Positions 8,537 through 16,736 of a DNA stretch of 64,000 nt are shown here, piece after piece. This DNA is from a virus. The stretch spans positions 1 to 64,000 of the IMG/VR virus record IMGVR_UViG_3300031787_000063. The stretch is one strand, 5' to 3'. Below the pieces are notes generated by a model. That model did not search any database. It had not been told where the DNA came from and was given only the letters and a program-made list of their open reading frames with translations. The position numbers and the translations under genes are program-made. Each line of letters begins with the position of its first letter. Position 1 is the first letter of the stretch.

Positions 8537-9044
8537 TTTGTTCGGAAAAATAATTGATACCTTTATAATACTGGTTTTAACAGTATCCTCCATTGTTTGT
8601 TTTATTTTACAATTTAACATAAAAACTAATGAACCACTTTTGATGGATGATGAGTTTTTGCCATTTTTTGAAAATTTTAAAAAAGATGCCGATAAATATA
8701 AAGTAGTTCCTGATTTTAAAAATATGAGTACTACTTTCACTAATGAACTTCCAGAAGGAGTTTTAGCCTACTGTCTTCCTAAATTCAACACTATAAAAGT
8801 TTCCAGAGCAAAGTGGAATAGACTAGATCCACTATCTAGAAAACTACTCCTATACCATGAATGGGGGCATTGTGCTTTGAGAAGAGAGCATGTGGAATAT
8901 ACTTATAATTATTCCATCATAACATGCCCAGACAGTATCATGTATCCATATATAGACCCAACAGTAAGATGTTACGATTTATCCCCACAATGGTATGACA
9001 AAGAACTGTTTACCAATTTAAATAACAGGGAAACAATTCCCTAA
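8529..9044 (+). CDS. Membrane-anchored zinc metallopeptidase
   Basis: A 171-residue protein. Residues about 8-28 form one transmembrane helix or uncleaved signal anchor. The soluble part holds LYHEWGHCALRREH, an HExxH zinc site, so the catalytic domain is expected in the periplasm. Cysteines after the site could form disulfides. It is followed 8 bases later by a secreted serine protease, suggesting a shared envelope role. Confidence 0.75.
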   Translation: MNNLFGKIIDTFIILVLTVSSIVCFILQFNIKTNEPLLMDDEFLPFFENFKKDADKYKVVPDFKNMSTTFTNELPEGVLAYCLPKFNTIKVSRAKWNRLDPLSRKLLLYHEWGHCALRREHVEYTYNYSIITCPDSIMYPYIDPTVRCYDLSPQWYDKELFTNLNNRETIP

Positions 9045-9052
9045 GGAGATCT

Positions 9053-9796
9053 ATGAAGTTTTTAATTCTGTTACTACTAATGATTAATACTGCTTTTTCT
9101 AAAGAAATACTCCTAACAGAAGATAATACTGCTTCTCTATCCGGACCAGTTACAGCAAATTCCATAGGAGAATTAATGTTTGAACTATCAGAAGTTTCTC
9201 AAAAAGGAGATCCAAAAGATCCTATCTATCTAGTACTAAATACTCCGGGAGGTAGTGTAATGGCTGGATTAAAATTGATAGAGTATATGAATACCTTGAG
9301 ACGACCTGTGATTGTAGTGGCTAACCTAGCTGCTAGTATGGGGTTTCACATTCTACAACATAGTGAACGAAGACTAGTAACTCCTTTTGCTACAATAATG
9401 TCTCATAGAGCTAGTGGTGGATTTGAGGGAGATATTCCTCAACAAGTATCTAATAGGCTAAAGCACGTTATTGATTTAGTTAATAAAATGGATGCTCATG
9501 TAGTGTCTAGAACCAAAGGTAAGTACGATAAAAAATCTTACATGGAGTTGATTCGAGATGAGTATTATTCAGTAGGATCTGATGCAGTAGAGGATGGGTT
9601 TGCTGATGAAGTGGTTACTTTGAAATGTGATAATGCTTTGAATGCTTACGTACCTAAAATTGTAAATATGTTCATGTTTAGAATTAAAGTTAAAGTTTCT
9701 AAATGTCCATTAGCTAGTTTACCAATTCCAGATACTGATCAAGACAGTAGTAAAGTTTACGAATACTTTACAAACATCAGAGGAATGGAGCTATAG
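9053..9796 (+). CDS. Secreted ClpP/SppA-like serine protease
   Basis: A 247-residue protein. The first 16 residues are a signal peptide ending in AFS. The body is a crotonase-type Clp protease fold with the oxyanion NTPGGSV, nucleophile Ser in LAASMGF, His in IMSHRASGG and a candidate Asp in RDEYYSVGSDAVEDG, so the triad appears complete. Phage proteins of this fold are usually prohead proteases, but this one is exported and lies far from the capsid genes. A role in envelope proteolysis during takeover or lysis is inferred. AAGGAG precedes the ATG. Confidence 0.82.
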   Translation: MKFLILLLLMINTAFSKEILLTEDNTASLSGPVTANSIGELMFELSEVSQKGDPKDPIYLVLNTPGGSVMAGLKLIEYMNTLRRPVIVVANLAASMGFHILQHSERRLVTPFATIMSHRASGGFEGDIPQQVSNRLKHVIDLVNKMDAHVVSRTKGKYDKKSYMELIRDEYYSVGSDAVEDGFADEVVTLKCDNALNAYVPKIVNMFMFRIKVKVSKCPLASLPIPDTDQDSSKVYEYFTNIRGMEL

Positions 9797-9797
9797 T

Positions 9798-10055
9798 ATG
9801 GAATATGTTTTAGGAATATTTATAGCTATGGGGGGAGTAATCTTTGCTCTCCTCAAAATAAATAATAATCTAAGATCTAAAAATAAAATTAAAGATATAG
9901 AAATTGCTGATGCTAAGCTTGAATCAGAGCAAAATCAGATTAAAAAAGAAAAGCAAAAACTTCAAAAAGAACTAGCATCACTTAATACAAAAAAAGAAAT
10001 TGTATCAGACGAAGATGTGGAAGAGTTTTGGAAAAACAGAAAGAGGGATAAATGA
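9798..10055 (+). CDS. Single-pass membrane coiled-coil protein (possible inner spanin)
   Basis: An 85-residue protein with an N-terminal transmembrane helix (about residues 3-20) and a long charged coiled coil. This is the topology of Rz-like inner spanins. The next gene, also envelope-directed, overlaps it by 4 bases. Spanin assignment is inference from topology. Confidence 0.5.
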   Translation: MEYVLGIFIAMGGVIFALLKINNNLRSKNKIKDIEIADAKLESEQNQIKKEKQKLQKELASLNTKKEIVSDEDVEEFWKNRKRDK

Positions 10056-10438
10056 AAAGATCCTTTATAATTTTATTAAGTATAGTTATTAGTTTTATGT
10101 TATTATATCCTCAGGCACATGCTCAGGATGTAAAAGTAGTTAAAAAGGGAGAGGTTGTGCCATTTGATGGAGTTCTATTCACAAAAGAACTTGAAAAAAC
10201 TATTAGAATGGATATACAATTAGCTGAAAAAAAGGTAGAAACTTTGAGTGAACTTAATGATCTTAATGAAAAAGAGATTGATATTTTAACTAAGCGTCTA
10301 AACCTATATCAAGAAAAAACTATAGAAATGGCAGATAGGGAAGTAAGTAATGAGAATAGTACATTTTGGAAGCATACTATTTACTTTTTGTCTGGAGCTA
10401 TAATAACAGGATTGATCTCCTATGGCGTTAACAGATGA
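10052..10438 (+). CDS. Exported coiled-coil protein with C-terminal membrane helix
   Basis: A 128-residue protein. It has a cleavable signal peptide (residues 1-24, ending AHA), a helical coiled-coil middle and a hydrophobic C-terminal helix (about 108-124). It starts in an ATGA overlap with the previous membrane coiled-coil gene, so the two may act together across the envelope. Confidence 0.6.
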   Translation: MKRSFIILLSIVISFMLLYPQAHAQDVKVVKKGEVVPFDGVLFTKELEKTIRMDIQLAEKKVETLSELNDLNEKEIDILTKRLNLYQEKTIEMADREVSNENSTFWKHTIYFLSGAIITGLISYGVNR

Positions 10439-10772
10439 CGAGCTTTTAGAGTTAGCTAAAAAAGATATAGAAGAAACAGAAGATCTTCACGATGTTTGGT
10501 ATTACCAACAGTCTCATTGTATATTCGATGGCAATTATGCCATACTAACAAACCATCTTTATTTCCACTATAAAAACTGGTCAATTAATCCCATAAGTCT
10601 TGATATTTTTATAGACTTCATAAAATTAAATACTAAAAATAAAAATTTCCTACTAATAGATAAAAATAAATGTAGTATAATAGTAGAGAAACTAATAGGA
10701 GATTATGTCAAAAACCAAAGGCAAATCCAAAAAGAAAAGAGATTTAGAAAAATATCCAGCTCTAAATCCTAG
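10422..10772 (+). CDS. Hypothetical protein (116 aa)
   Basis: Soluble protein of unknown function, overlapping the previous gene by 17 bases and the next by 68 bases. The long downstream overlap is unusual even here; the basic C-terminal tail may be dispensable. No motif recognised. Confidence 0.6.
   Translation: MALTDDELLELAKKDIEETEDLHDVWYYQQSHCIFDGNYAILTNHLYFHYKNWSINPISLDIFIDFIKLNTKNKNFLLIDKNKCSIIVEKLIGDYVKNQRQIQKEKRFRKISSSKS
10676..10681 (+). promoter_or_regulatory. Possible -10 element (TATAAT)
   Basis: A perfect TATAAT lies inside the end of the previous gene, 23 bases before the ATG at 10705, with AGGAG between. No convincing -35 is seen. Confidence 0.35.
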
Positions 10773-11289
10773 ACTTAATGCCAAAACTAGATTTGAAGTT
10801 TTGGATATGGATTATTTAAAAAAACTAAGTGACGAAGAATTAAAATATATGAACCAGTTTATGGGTGAGTATGTTAGTGGAGCTTTTAAAAAAGATGAAA
10901 CAGGAGATTATAGTGAGCAAAATCTTCATAAAACAGCAGAAGAAAGAAGGGAGTGCTATACTAGAAACAATACTAGAAACAGATGTGGATTGACAATATC
11001 TAACGCTACAGGGCAAACATTACGAGCTGATAATATACAAGACTTTATGGATAGTATTACGGACGTAGATGAATTAACACAATCAATAAACAAATTAAGC
11101 GATATGGTACTAGATGATTACGATGGGGAGTATTCACTTCTTGAAGAAGATGTATTACGTGAAATGATAGAGGATTATAATAAGTGTATAGACCCCAAAA
11201 CTGAGGCAGATAAAAAACTTGCTGAATCTAACTATGGAAAATCTTTAATTTCAAAATTTAACAATTCCCAATTTAACAAGGAAAAGTAA
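10705..11289 (+). CDS. Hypothetical protein (194 aa)
   Basis: Charged, mainly helical 194-residue protein of unknown function. It is the last gene of the early + strand operon and overlaps the convergent - strand gene 11251-11574 by 39 bases. No terminator hairpin is seen between the two operons, so their transcripts would overlap. Confidence 0.7.
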   Translation: MSKTKGKSKKKRDLEKYPALNPRLNAKTRFEVLDMDYLKKLSDEELKYMNQFMGEYVSGAFKKDETGDYSEQNLHKTAEERRECYTRNNTRNRCGLTISNATGQTLRADNIQDFMDSITDVDELTQSINKLSDMVLDDYDGEYSLLEEDVLREMIEDYNKCIDPKTEADKKLAESNYGKSLISKFNNSQFNKEK

Positions 11290-11574
11290 AGTTGCGGCTA
11301 ATGTTGGTATTACATATTTAAAAACAAGATTAACTAAATTTACATGATCTCGTATAGGATTCAGTTTTAATTCTAGTTCTGTCAAAAGATTATCTTCTTT
11401 TTCTTCAAATTTTTGCTGCATTAATTCTATTCTTTTTTCAGCTAAATCTGTTCTCTTTTCATGCAAAATTAAAGATTGAGTGTTTTCAGCTAGAATAATA
11501 TTAGTTTGATGCAATTTTTCAGTAATGGCATCTAATTTATCTTCTATTTTTGAAAGTCTATCTTTCTCGCTCAT
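11251..11574 (-). CDS. XhlA-like coiled-coil membrane protein
   Basis: A 107-residue protein with a long coiled coil (about 1-80) and a C-terminal transmembrane helix (about 88-105). This matches the shape of haemolysin XhlA/holin-associated proteins. It is the last gene of the late operon, where lysis-associated genes are common. Function inferred from topology and position. Confidence 0.55.
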   Translation of the reverse strand: MSEKDRLSKIEDKLDAITEKLHQTNIILAENTQSLILHEKRTDLAEKRIELMQQKFEEKEDNLLTELELKLNPIRDHVNLVNLVFKYVIPTLAATLLFLVKLGIVKF

Positions 11575-11576
11575 AA

Positions 11577-13862
11577 CTACTCTTTTTGTTCAGATTTAGG
11601 TTGGTTTCCTGATAATTCTTCCATATATTTTCTAAAGGGAGCATACGACATTAGCGTATTTAAAATAGCCATCCTTCTCATTTCATCTTTTTGCTCAATG
11701 GCTTGAGAAAGATAATTACTCATATACTTCATAACTGGACTATTTCCTACGACTGGATCATTATCCATGGTATCTTTAATTGTTCTTAGTACTGAAGTAT
11801 CTGGGCTTACTAAAGTAGTAGTAGGTAGATATGGAATTGGACCTTTTACCCCTTTCTTTGCAGCCGCACCAATTTGTGCTATGACGTTTGGAATTTCAAC
11901 TGGAAGATCCGTAAGTTTTCTTGATATACCTTTCTCTCTTAAGTTAGGCTCGATTGTACCACCTTGCATATAACGAAATACTTCAATATCCCCTAGGATA
12001 GGTTTTAAATCTTTTTCTAATTGAGCTTTTACTTCTGGCAAAGCTTGTTCGAGATTCTGCATAGCCTGTACGTATTTTTCTCTAGCAATCTTACCAGCTA
12101 CAGTATCTTTTGGTTGATTGAGCAAAGTTCTATATAGGGTTTCAATGTCTTTTAAAGTATCCTCAGGTCTTCTGCCTTGGTGTATATTCCCCAATATTTC
12201 AGAAGCTGTCATAATTTTATTACTTTTGCTGTTTAATATTGACATAGGAGAAGAAGATTGAATTATTGTATCTAGATTTTGTTTCGCTTCTTTTTCTGCT
12301 TTTATCAAAGCTAACTGTAATTTTTCAGGATTTTGTACATCTATGTTTTTACTTTTTAGATTCTGAACACCTTTATTCACAGAGGCTACTAGTTTATTTA
12401 CATCCTTCTCGCTCACTCCTTCTCCTAAAAAAACTGCCATTTTCTTTTTTAGCATATTTTGTAGTTCATCTTGAGGAGTTTCTGCTACAAACTTTCTATA
12501 AATATTTAGCATCTTAGGATCATTAGCCACTACTCTTAGAGCTTGAGCATCATCAATGCTAGTATCTATCATGTTAGCTAGTAAATCTTTTGTTTGCTTA
12601 AGACTGTCTTGTATATCTACTGGAAGATTAGGATCGCTAAATCTAAGCTCATCTAATCTTTTCGCTACTTTATTAACTTCGGCTAGAGATACAATATTTT
12701 CTCCGGCTTCATTTTTTGTTTTATTTAAAATTCCGGAAACTACATTGATAATATCTTTTGCTTTATCTACTGGATATCCTTCTTGCATTAATGATTTTTT
12801 TAAACCATTTAGCGGATCTTTTAAATTAATTTCTCCGTCCGTATTGTCGATAATAAAATCTTTAACTCTTCTAAGGTCATCCAATGTGTTAACCATAGAA
12901 GTTCTAGTATTCTTGGCTATTTCATAAGGAACATCTAAAAGACGAGCTGTGTCTTTTTGAGCAACAAAACCTCTACCTTCCTTTCCAGCTTTAATTGCTT
13001 TTAGAACTATATCTCCAAATTGGCTAGTTTCTCCTCTTGCTATTGTTTCAGCTAAAGAAGATTTCGCAGCATCATACAAAGTACCAGCAGTTTTTCCAGC
13101 ACCAGACAGCGTTCCTCCAAGTAAAGCACCAGATTTAGCACCTCTAGCTAAATCCTCTGGAGTTATATCAGTTTTAACTCTACCTGCTTCATAGGCAGCT
13201 CCTTGTACAGCTCCAGCAGCAGCTCCTCTAGTAGCAGCTCCGGCTATTTTTGCTCCTCCTTTAGCTACTTTTGCTAAAGTAGGAACAGTTTTTCCTACTG
13301 CTTGGGCTCCTTTAATAATTTGTGCGGCTTTTGGTATTTTTGATGCTAATCTAGCAATAGATCCAGCAGTACCAACTCCTGCAGTTAGTGGAGCTAAAGC
13401 AGCACCTTGAGCTACCCCTCCAACAAGTCCTCCTGTAAGTGTCCAACCGGGATACTTTTTTTGCATTTCTTCGTATTCAGCTTGTATTTCTGGAAGCAAT
13501 TCTTCTACACTTCTCCCAGTAAGTCTGCTTCTAATCTGAGCTTCTGCTTCATCAGCTCCTTCAAAAGCAGCTTCTTGAATAGCTCCTCTTGTAGCAGCTT
13601 CTAGAGGTCCAGCTACACTCTCGTCAAAGAATTGTTCTGTTGCATTTATTCCGCTTTCCAGTAAGTCTGCTCCTTTTTCTAGGAGATTTTTTTCAGGCAT
13701 TTCAGCAACAAACTTTCTTTTAGGTGCACTTTTTGCAACTGGAGCTACTGTTTCTTGTAATAGATCTTCATCTCCAACTGCTTGAGTTAAATCCATTTCT
13801 TCAGGAGAAACTTCTGAGGGAGTTACCTCTAAAATATCTTCATCGTTAATTATTCTTGCCAT
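11577..13862 (-). CDS. Large internal virion (ejection) protein
   Basis: A 761-residue protein with an acidic N terminus, an Ala/Gly-rich stretch with weakly hydrophobic segments (about residues 115-270) and a long helical C-terminal half. Size, composition and position at the end of the tail block fit podovirus ejection proteins that form a channel through the envelope. Family similarity cannot be shown from sequence alone. Its start overlaps the preceding stop by one base. Confidence 0.6.
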   Translation of the reverse strand: MARIINDEDILEVTPSEVSPEEMDLTQAVGDEDLLQETVAPVAKSAPKRKFVAEMPEKNLLEKGADLLESGINATEQFFDESVAGPLEAATRGAIQEAAFEGADEAEAQIRSRLTGRSVEELLPEIQAEYEEMQKKYPGWTLTGGLVGGVAQGAALAPLTAGVGTAGSIARLASKIPKAAQIIKGAQAVGKTVPTLAKVAKGGAKIAGAATRGAAAGAVQGAAYEAGRVKTDITPEDLARGAKSGALLGGTLSGAGKTAGTLYDAAKSSLAETIARGETSQFGDIVLKAIKAGKEGRGFVAQKDTARLLDVPYEIAKNTRTSMVNTLDDLRRVKDFIIDNTDGEINLKDPLNGLKKSLMQEGYPVDKAKDIINVVSGILNKTKNEAGENIVSLAEVNKVAKRLDELRFSDPNLPVDIQDSLKQTKDLLANMIDTSIDDAQALRVVANDPKMLNIYRKFVAETPQDELQNMLKKKMAVFLGEGVSEKDVNKLVASVNKGVQNLKSKNIDVQNPEKLQLALIKAEKEAKQNLDTIIQSSSPMSILNSKSNKIMTASEILGNIHQGRRPEDTLKDIETLYRTLLNQPKDTVAGKIAREKYVQAMQNLEQALPEVKAQLEKDLKPILGDIEVFRYMQGGTIEPNLREKGISRKLTDLPVEIPNVIAQIGAAAKKGVKGPIPYLPTTTLVSPDTSVLRTIKDTMDNDPVVGNSPVMKYMSNYLSQAIEQKDEMRRMAILNTLMSYAPFRKYMEELSGNQPKSEQKE

Positions 13863-15478
13863 TATTTTTCAACTCCGGTTACTCCATCTTTTTGAATAAT
13901 ATACTGAGATCCGTCTTTTAAAGTTACTGTGTCTCCCGGATTCTTTTTAGTTTTTAAAGTTATTGTATTAGGTTGATTAAATTCGTCTAAAACATCCGAA
14001 TAAACTCCCAAGTCATAATTAAATTTTTCGGCAGTTTTTCTTATAGGAGAAGCATAACTTTTTGTTATATCTGATTTTTTGATTTCTTGAACTTTTCGCA
14101 TAACTCTTTGCATTGCTTGGAGTTCTGCTGGGGTTAAATCACTACCTTTCGATTTAGATTCAATTTTTCCAAGAATATCTCTAATATTCATTCCTCCAGC
14201 TAAAACTTTCATATCTTCATTTCTAACAACTGATTGATCTCCTTGAGCAGTTTTAGCATATCTCATAAATGCTGCTGCAGCCATAGTTTTATAATCGTCC
14301 GCTCCAGATTGTAAAGCCGCTTCTAAAAGAGCATCAGCTTCTTTAGATCCCTTATAAAGAGTATATGCATCGCTTTTTTTCAACTTCTCAACTGCAGAAT
14401 CTACTACTTTGTGAGTTTGAACTTCTCTGTCAAATTGTTTTTTGTCTTGATTAATACCAGACATTTCTCTTTTCAAATCTCTAGTTAACTGATTTTCTTC
14501 TTGTTTTAACTTTCTATTAAGTTCATTCTCTGTTTTTCGTTGATCAAGCTCTTGCTGTTTAAGTTCTCTATCTAGTTTTTCTTTCTGAGTTTTTTGAATA
14601 ATTTCTTGCTTTTTAGCTTCAGACTGTATTCTAGCTTCTGCAACTTTTGCTTTAGCAGATAATTTTGTATATAACGCTTGAGCTAATGTTGGATATAATT
14701 TCTGTACTTGGGCAAAAGTTAAATTTTTAAAATTAGGAAGGTTTTTTACATCTAGATTCAAATCTATTAAAGATTGTCTTGTCATCTCAGACAAAGCACT
14801 ATTTGGATCATTCTTTGCTTGTTCTTGTTCAAGCTCATTTCTAAGTTGAAGATCTTTTATAGGTCTATCTATTCTTTCTTCTAATCCCTTATAAACACTC
14901 AAATCAGCTTTAACAGGTCTTCCTAGTCCCAATCCTCCAAAAGCTGAAGCAACTTTTTTTACAGACTTACTTAAACTTAAACGATCTTTCTCTTGATTTC
15001 GTTTTTTTATTAAATCAGCCATATCAGACTGAGGACTTCTTTGAATTTGTTCTTGTATATCATCAACTTCAGGTTGAGCATCTTCTGTAATTTGAGGTTC
15101 AGGAATATTGGCTTGAACTGCTTGCTCTCTAACTGCTTGCTCTCTAACTGCTTGTTCTTTAGCTGCTTGTTCTTCTGCTTGTTTGAACATAGATTCGTAA
15201 TCTGGAAGCTCTTGTTGAAGAATAGCTTCCTCTTCTTCATCTACTGGAATGTTTAATGGTGGACTTTTTATATCTTGCATATTAACGGGAATATTCTCAT
15301 CATCTACCAATGGTATTTCTCCATCTAGTTTTGGATCGTACATTTCCGAATCACTTGTGTCAATTTCTGACAAATTCGGAACCTCTGGAGTAGTAGCATA
15401 CTGTAAATCTGGGTACAGCTTCGCAGCATGGTCCATTAACTCCGGAGGTAACATTGGTTTTTTTACGTTAATAGCCAT
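13862..15478 (-). CDS. Coiled-coil internal virion protein
   Basis: A 538-residue protein. The N-terminal third is acidic and low-complexity, with an EQAVR-type pentapeptide repeat. A basic coiled coil (about residues 270-350) rich in Gln, Lys and Glu follows, then a helical C terminus. Probably a second ejection or internal scaffold component, judged by position between other virion genes. Confidence 0.6.
   Translation of the reverse strand: MAINVKKPMLPPELMDHAAKLYPDLQYATTPEVPNLSEIDTSDSEMYDPKLDGEIPLVDDENIPVNMQDIKSPPLNIPVDEEEEAILQQELPDYESMFKQAEEQAAKEQAVREQAVREQAVQANIPEPQITEDAQPEVDDIQEQIQRSPQSDMADLIKKRNQEKDRLSLSKSVKKVASAFGGLGLGRPVKADLSVYKGLEERIDRPIKDLQLRNELEQEQAKNDPNSALSEMTRQSLIDLNLDVKNLPNFKNLTFAQVQKLYPTLAQALYTKLSAKAKVAEARIQSEAKKQEIIQKTQKEKLDRELKQQELDQRKTENELNRKLKQEENQLTRDLKREMSGINQDKKQFDREVQTHKVVDSAVEKLKKSDAYTLYKGSKEADALLEAALQSGADDYKTMAAAAFMRYAKTAQGDQSVVRNEDMKVLAGGMNIRDILGKIESKSKGSDLTPAELQAMQRVMRKVQEIKKSDITKSYASPIRKTAEKFNYDLGVYSDVLDEFNQPNTITLKTKKNPGDTVTLKDGSQYIIQKDGVTGVEK
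15116..15175 (-). repeat. Four 15-bp tandem repeats in coding sequence
   Basis: Four nearly identical 15-base units lie in frame, encoding a repeated REQAV-like pentapeptide in the 13862-15478 gene. The first two are identical and the last two have a few changes. Copy number may vary between relatives. Confidence 0.85.
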
Positions 15479-15486
15479 AAATCATC

Positions 15487-15669
15487 CTACATTCTATCAA
15501 TTAAAATTCCATTATCTTTTATAATTCTACTTTCTAACTCAGAAATTACAGATTCTGAAACTTCACTAGAAGGAGAATCAGAAGATGGTGCTGATGGAGC
15601 TGGCGTAGGAGCAACTGGTGATGTATCTTCTGTTTTAATTTCTACTGAGTTTTCTTCATTATTTGACAT
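15487..15669 (-). CDS. Small acidic Ser/Pro-rich protein (60 aa)
   Basis: Low-complexity 60-residue protein with a PAPSAPSS-type linker region. It sits between two virion genes and is 8 bases upstream of the coiled-coil gene. Probably a minor virion or assembly protein. Confidence 0.55.
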   Translation of the reverse strand: MSNNEENSVEIKTEDTSPVAPTPAPSAPSSDSPSSEVSESVISELESRIIKDNGILIDRM

Positions 15670-15686
15670 AAATTACTCCTTTTATA

Positions 15687-16721
15687 TTATATTGCACTAG
15701 CAGAGGTTCCTGCAAGTCTACGTTTCTTTTCTTCATCAGTTTCTTGTTTAGCAGGTGCTTCCATTTGAGGTTTAGGTGGTTGTTGCGGCTGCTGTTGTTG
15801 AACTGGAGGTTGTTGCTGTTGAGGCTGTTTCGGCTGCTGTGATTGTTGAGGTTGCTGTTGAGGTTGTTGCGGTGGTTGTTGCCCCATTTGTGGCATAGCA
15901 GGATTACTAGCCTGTTGTTGCATTTGATCTCTTGTTGGAGTTGGCGGTTGATTTAACATACCTCTTAATTGATTAAATGGTTGTTGCATCATTTGTTGTT
16001 GACCTCCTGCCATAACCTGATCTAATGTCGTTTGTAAGCTACCTAGAGAATTTCCGGCTGCTCCCATTTGTTGTGAAGGATTGATCCCTCCTGCAGACAT
16101 AGACGGATCACGATCTTTTGATCCACTAGGAACAAGTCGCCAATCTGCAGCACCTCTTCTACCATGCATTGGACCCGTAACCCATTTCATTCCCGGAGGT
16201 GCTGGGCGAGGAGGATTTCTTCTATCATTTTGTAATCTTTCTTGCAAAGATCCCGGAGGCGGTCTATTAATAGGGTTTTTTCCTCTAGGAGGTTTTGCTC
16301 CTCCTATCATCCTTTCTCCCAAACTCGCCATTCCACCAGAACCCGGACCTAAAGTTTGAAGTCTAGGCTTGTCAGTAGTAGATCTACCGTAAGGATTTAA
16401 GCCTTTGGCAGATTCCATTTCAGCTCGTCTTTCTTCTGGGGAAAGAGCCGCACGTCTTTCTTGTTGTGCTATTTGTTCTGGAGTCCTAGGGCTTAGTTTT
16501 TCCATTTCAACTTCTCTATCAAATAACTGTGCTGGAGGTTTTCCTCCTTCAACTGGTCTGTTATTGCTTGGAGGTCGCTGTACAGGTCTTTTTCCTCTTC
16601 TTGGACCGCTTAAACGAAACGCTTCTGATGCTCGTCTAGCATTTTCAGGTGTGGTTCTACTACGGGATCTTGAAGAAGATCCTGAAAATCCGCTTAATGA
16701 ATTAGCTAAATTACCAAACAT
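15687..16721 (-). CDS. Gln/Pro-rich virion-associated protein
   Basis: A 344-residue protein. The N-terminal half is rich in Arg, Gly and Pro; the C-terminal third is dominated by QQPQQ-type runs. It is largely disordered. Its place in the ejection-protein block suggests an internal or flexible structural role. No catalytic motif is visible. Confidence 0.6.
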   Translation of the reverse strand: MFGNLANSLSGFSGSSSRSRSRTTPENARRASEAFRLSGPRRGKRPVQRPPSNNRPVEGGKPPAQLFDREVEMEKLSPRTPEQIAQQERRAALSPEERRAEMESAKGLNPYGRSTTDKPRLQTLGPGSGGMASLGERMIGGAKPPRGKNPINRPPPGSLQERLQNDRRNPPRPAPPGMKWVTGPMHGRRGAADWRLVPSGSKDRDPSMSAGGINPSQQMGAAGNSLGSLQTTLDQVMAGGQQQMMQQPFNQLRGMLNQPPTPTRDQMQQQASNPAMPQMGQQPPQQPQQQPQQSQQPKQPQQQQPPVQQQQPQQPPKPQMEAPAKQETDEEKKRRLAGTSASAI

Positions 16722-16736
16722 GACTACTCTCCTATA

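Noticed and set aside
9053-9796. ClpP-like protein as prohead protease
   Set aside because: It has a signal peptide, lies in the early operon on the other strand and is over 25 kb from the capsid genes.
11767-13604. Open frames on the + strand across the ejection-protein gene
   Set aside because: They lack ribosome binding sites and lie antisense to a long, well-supported - strand gene; their composition is a shadow of it.
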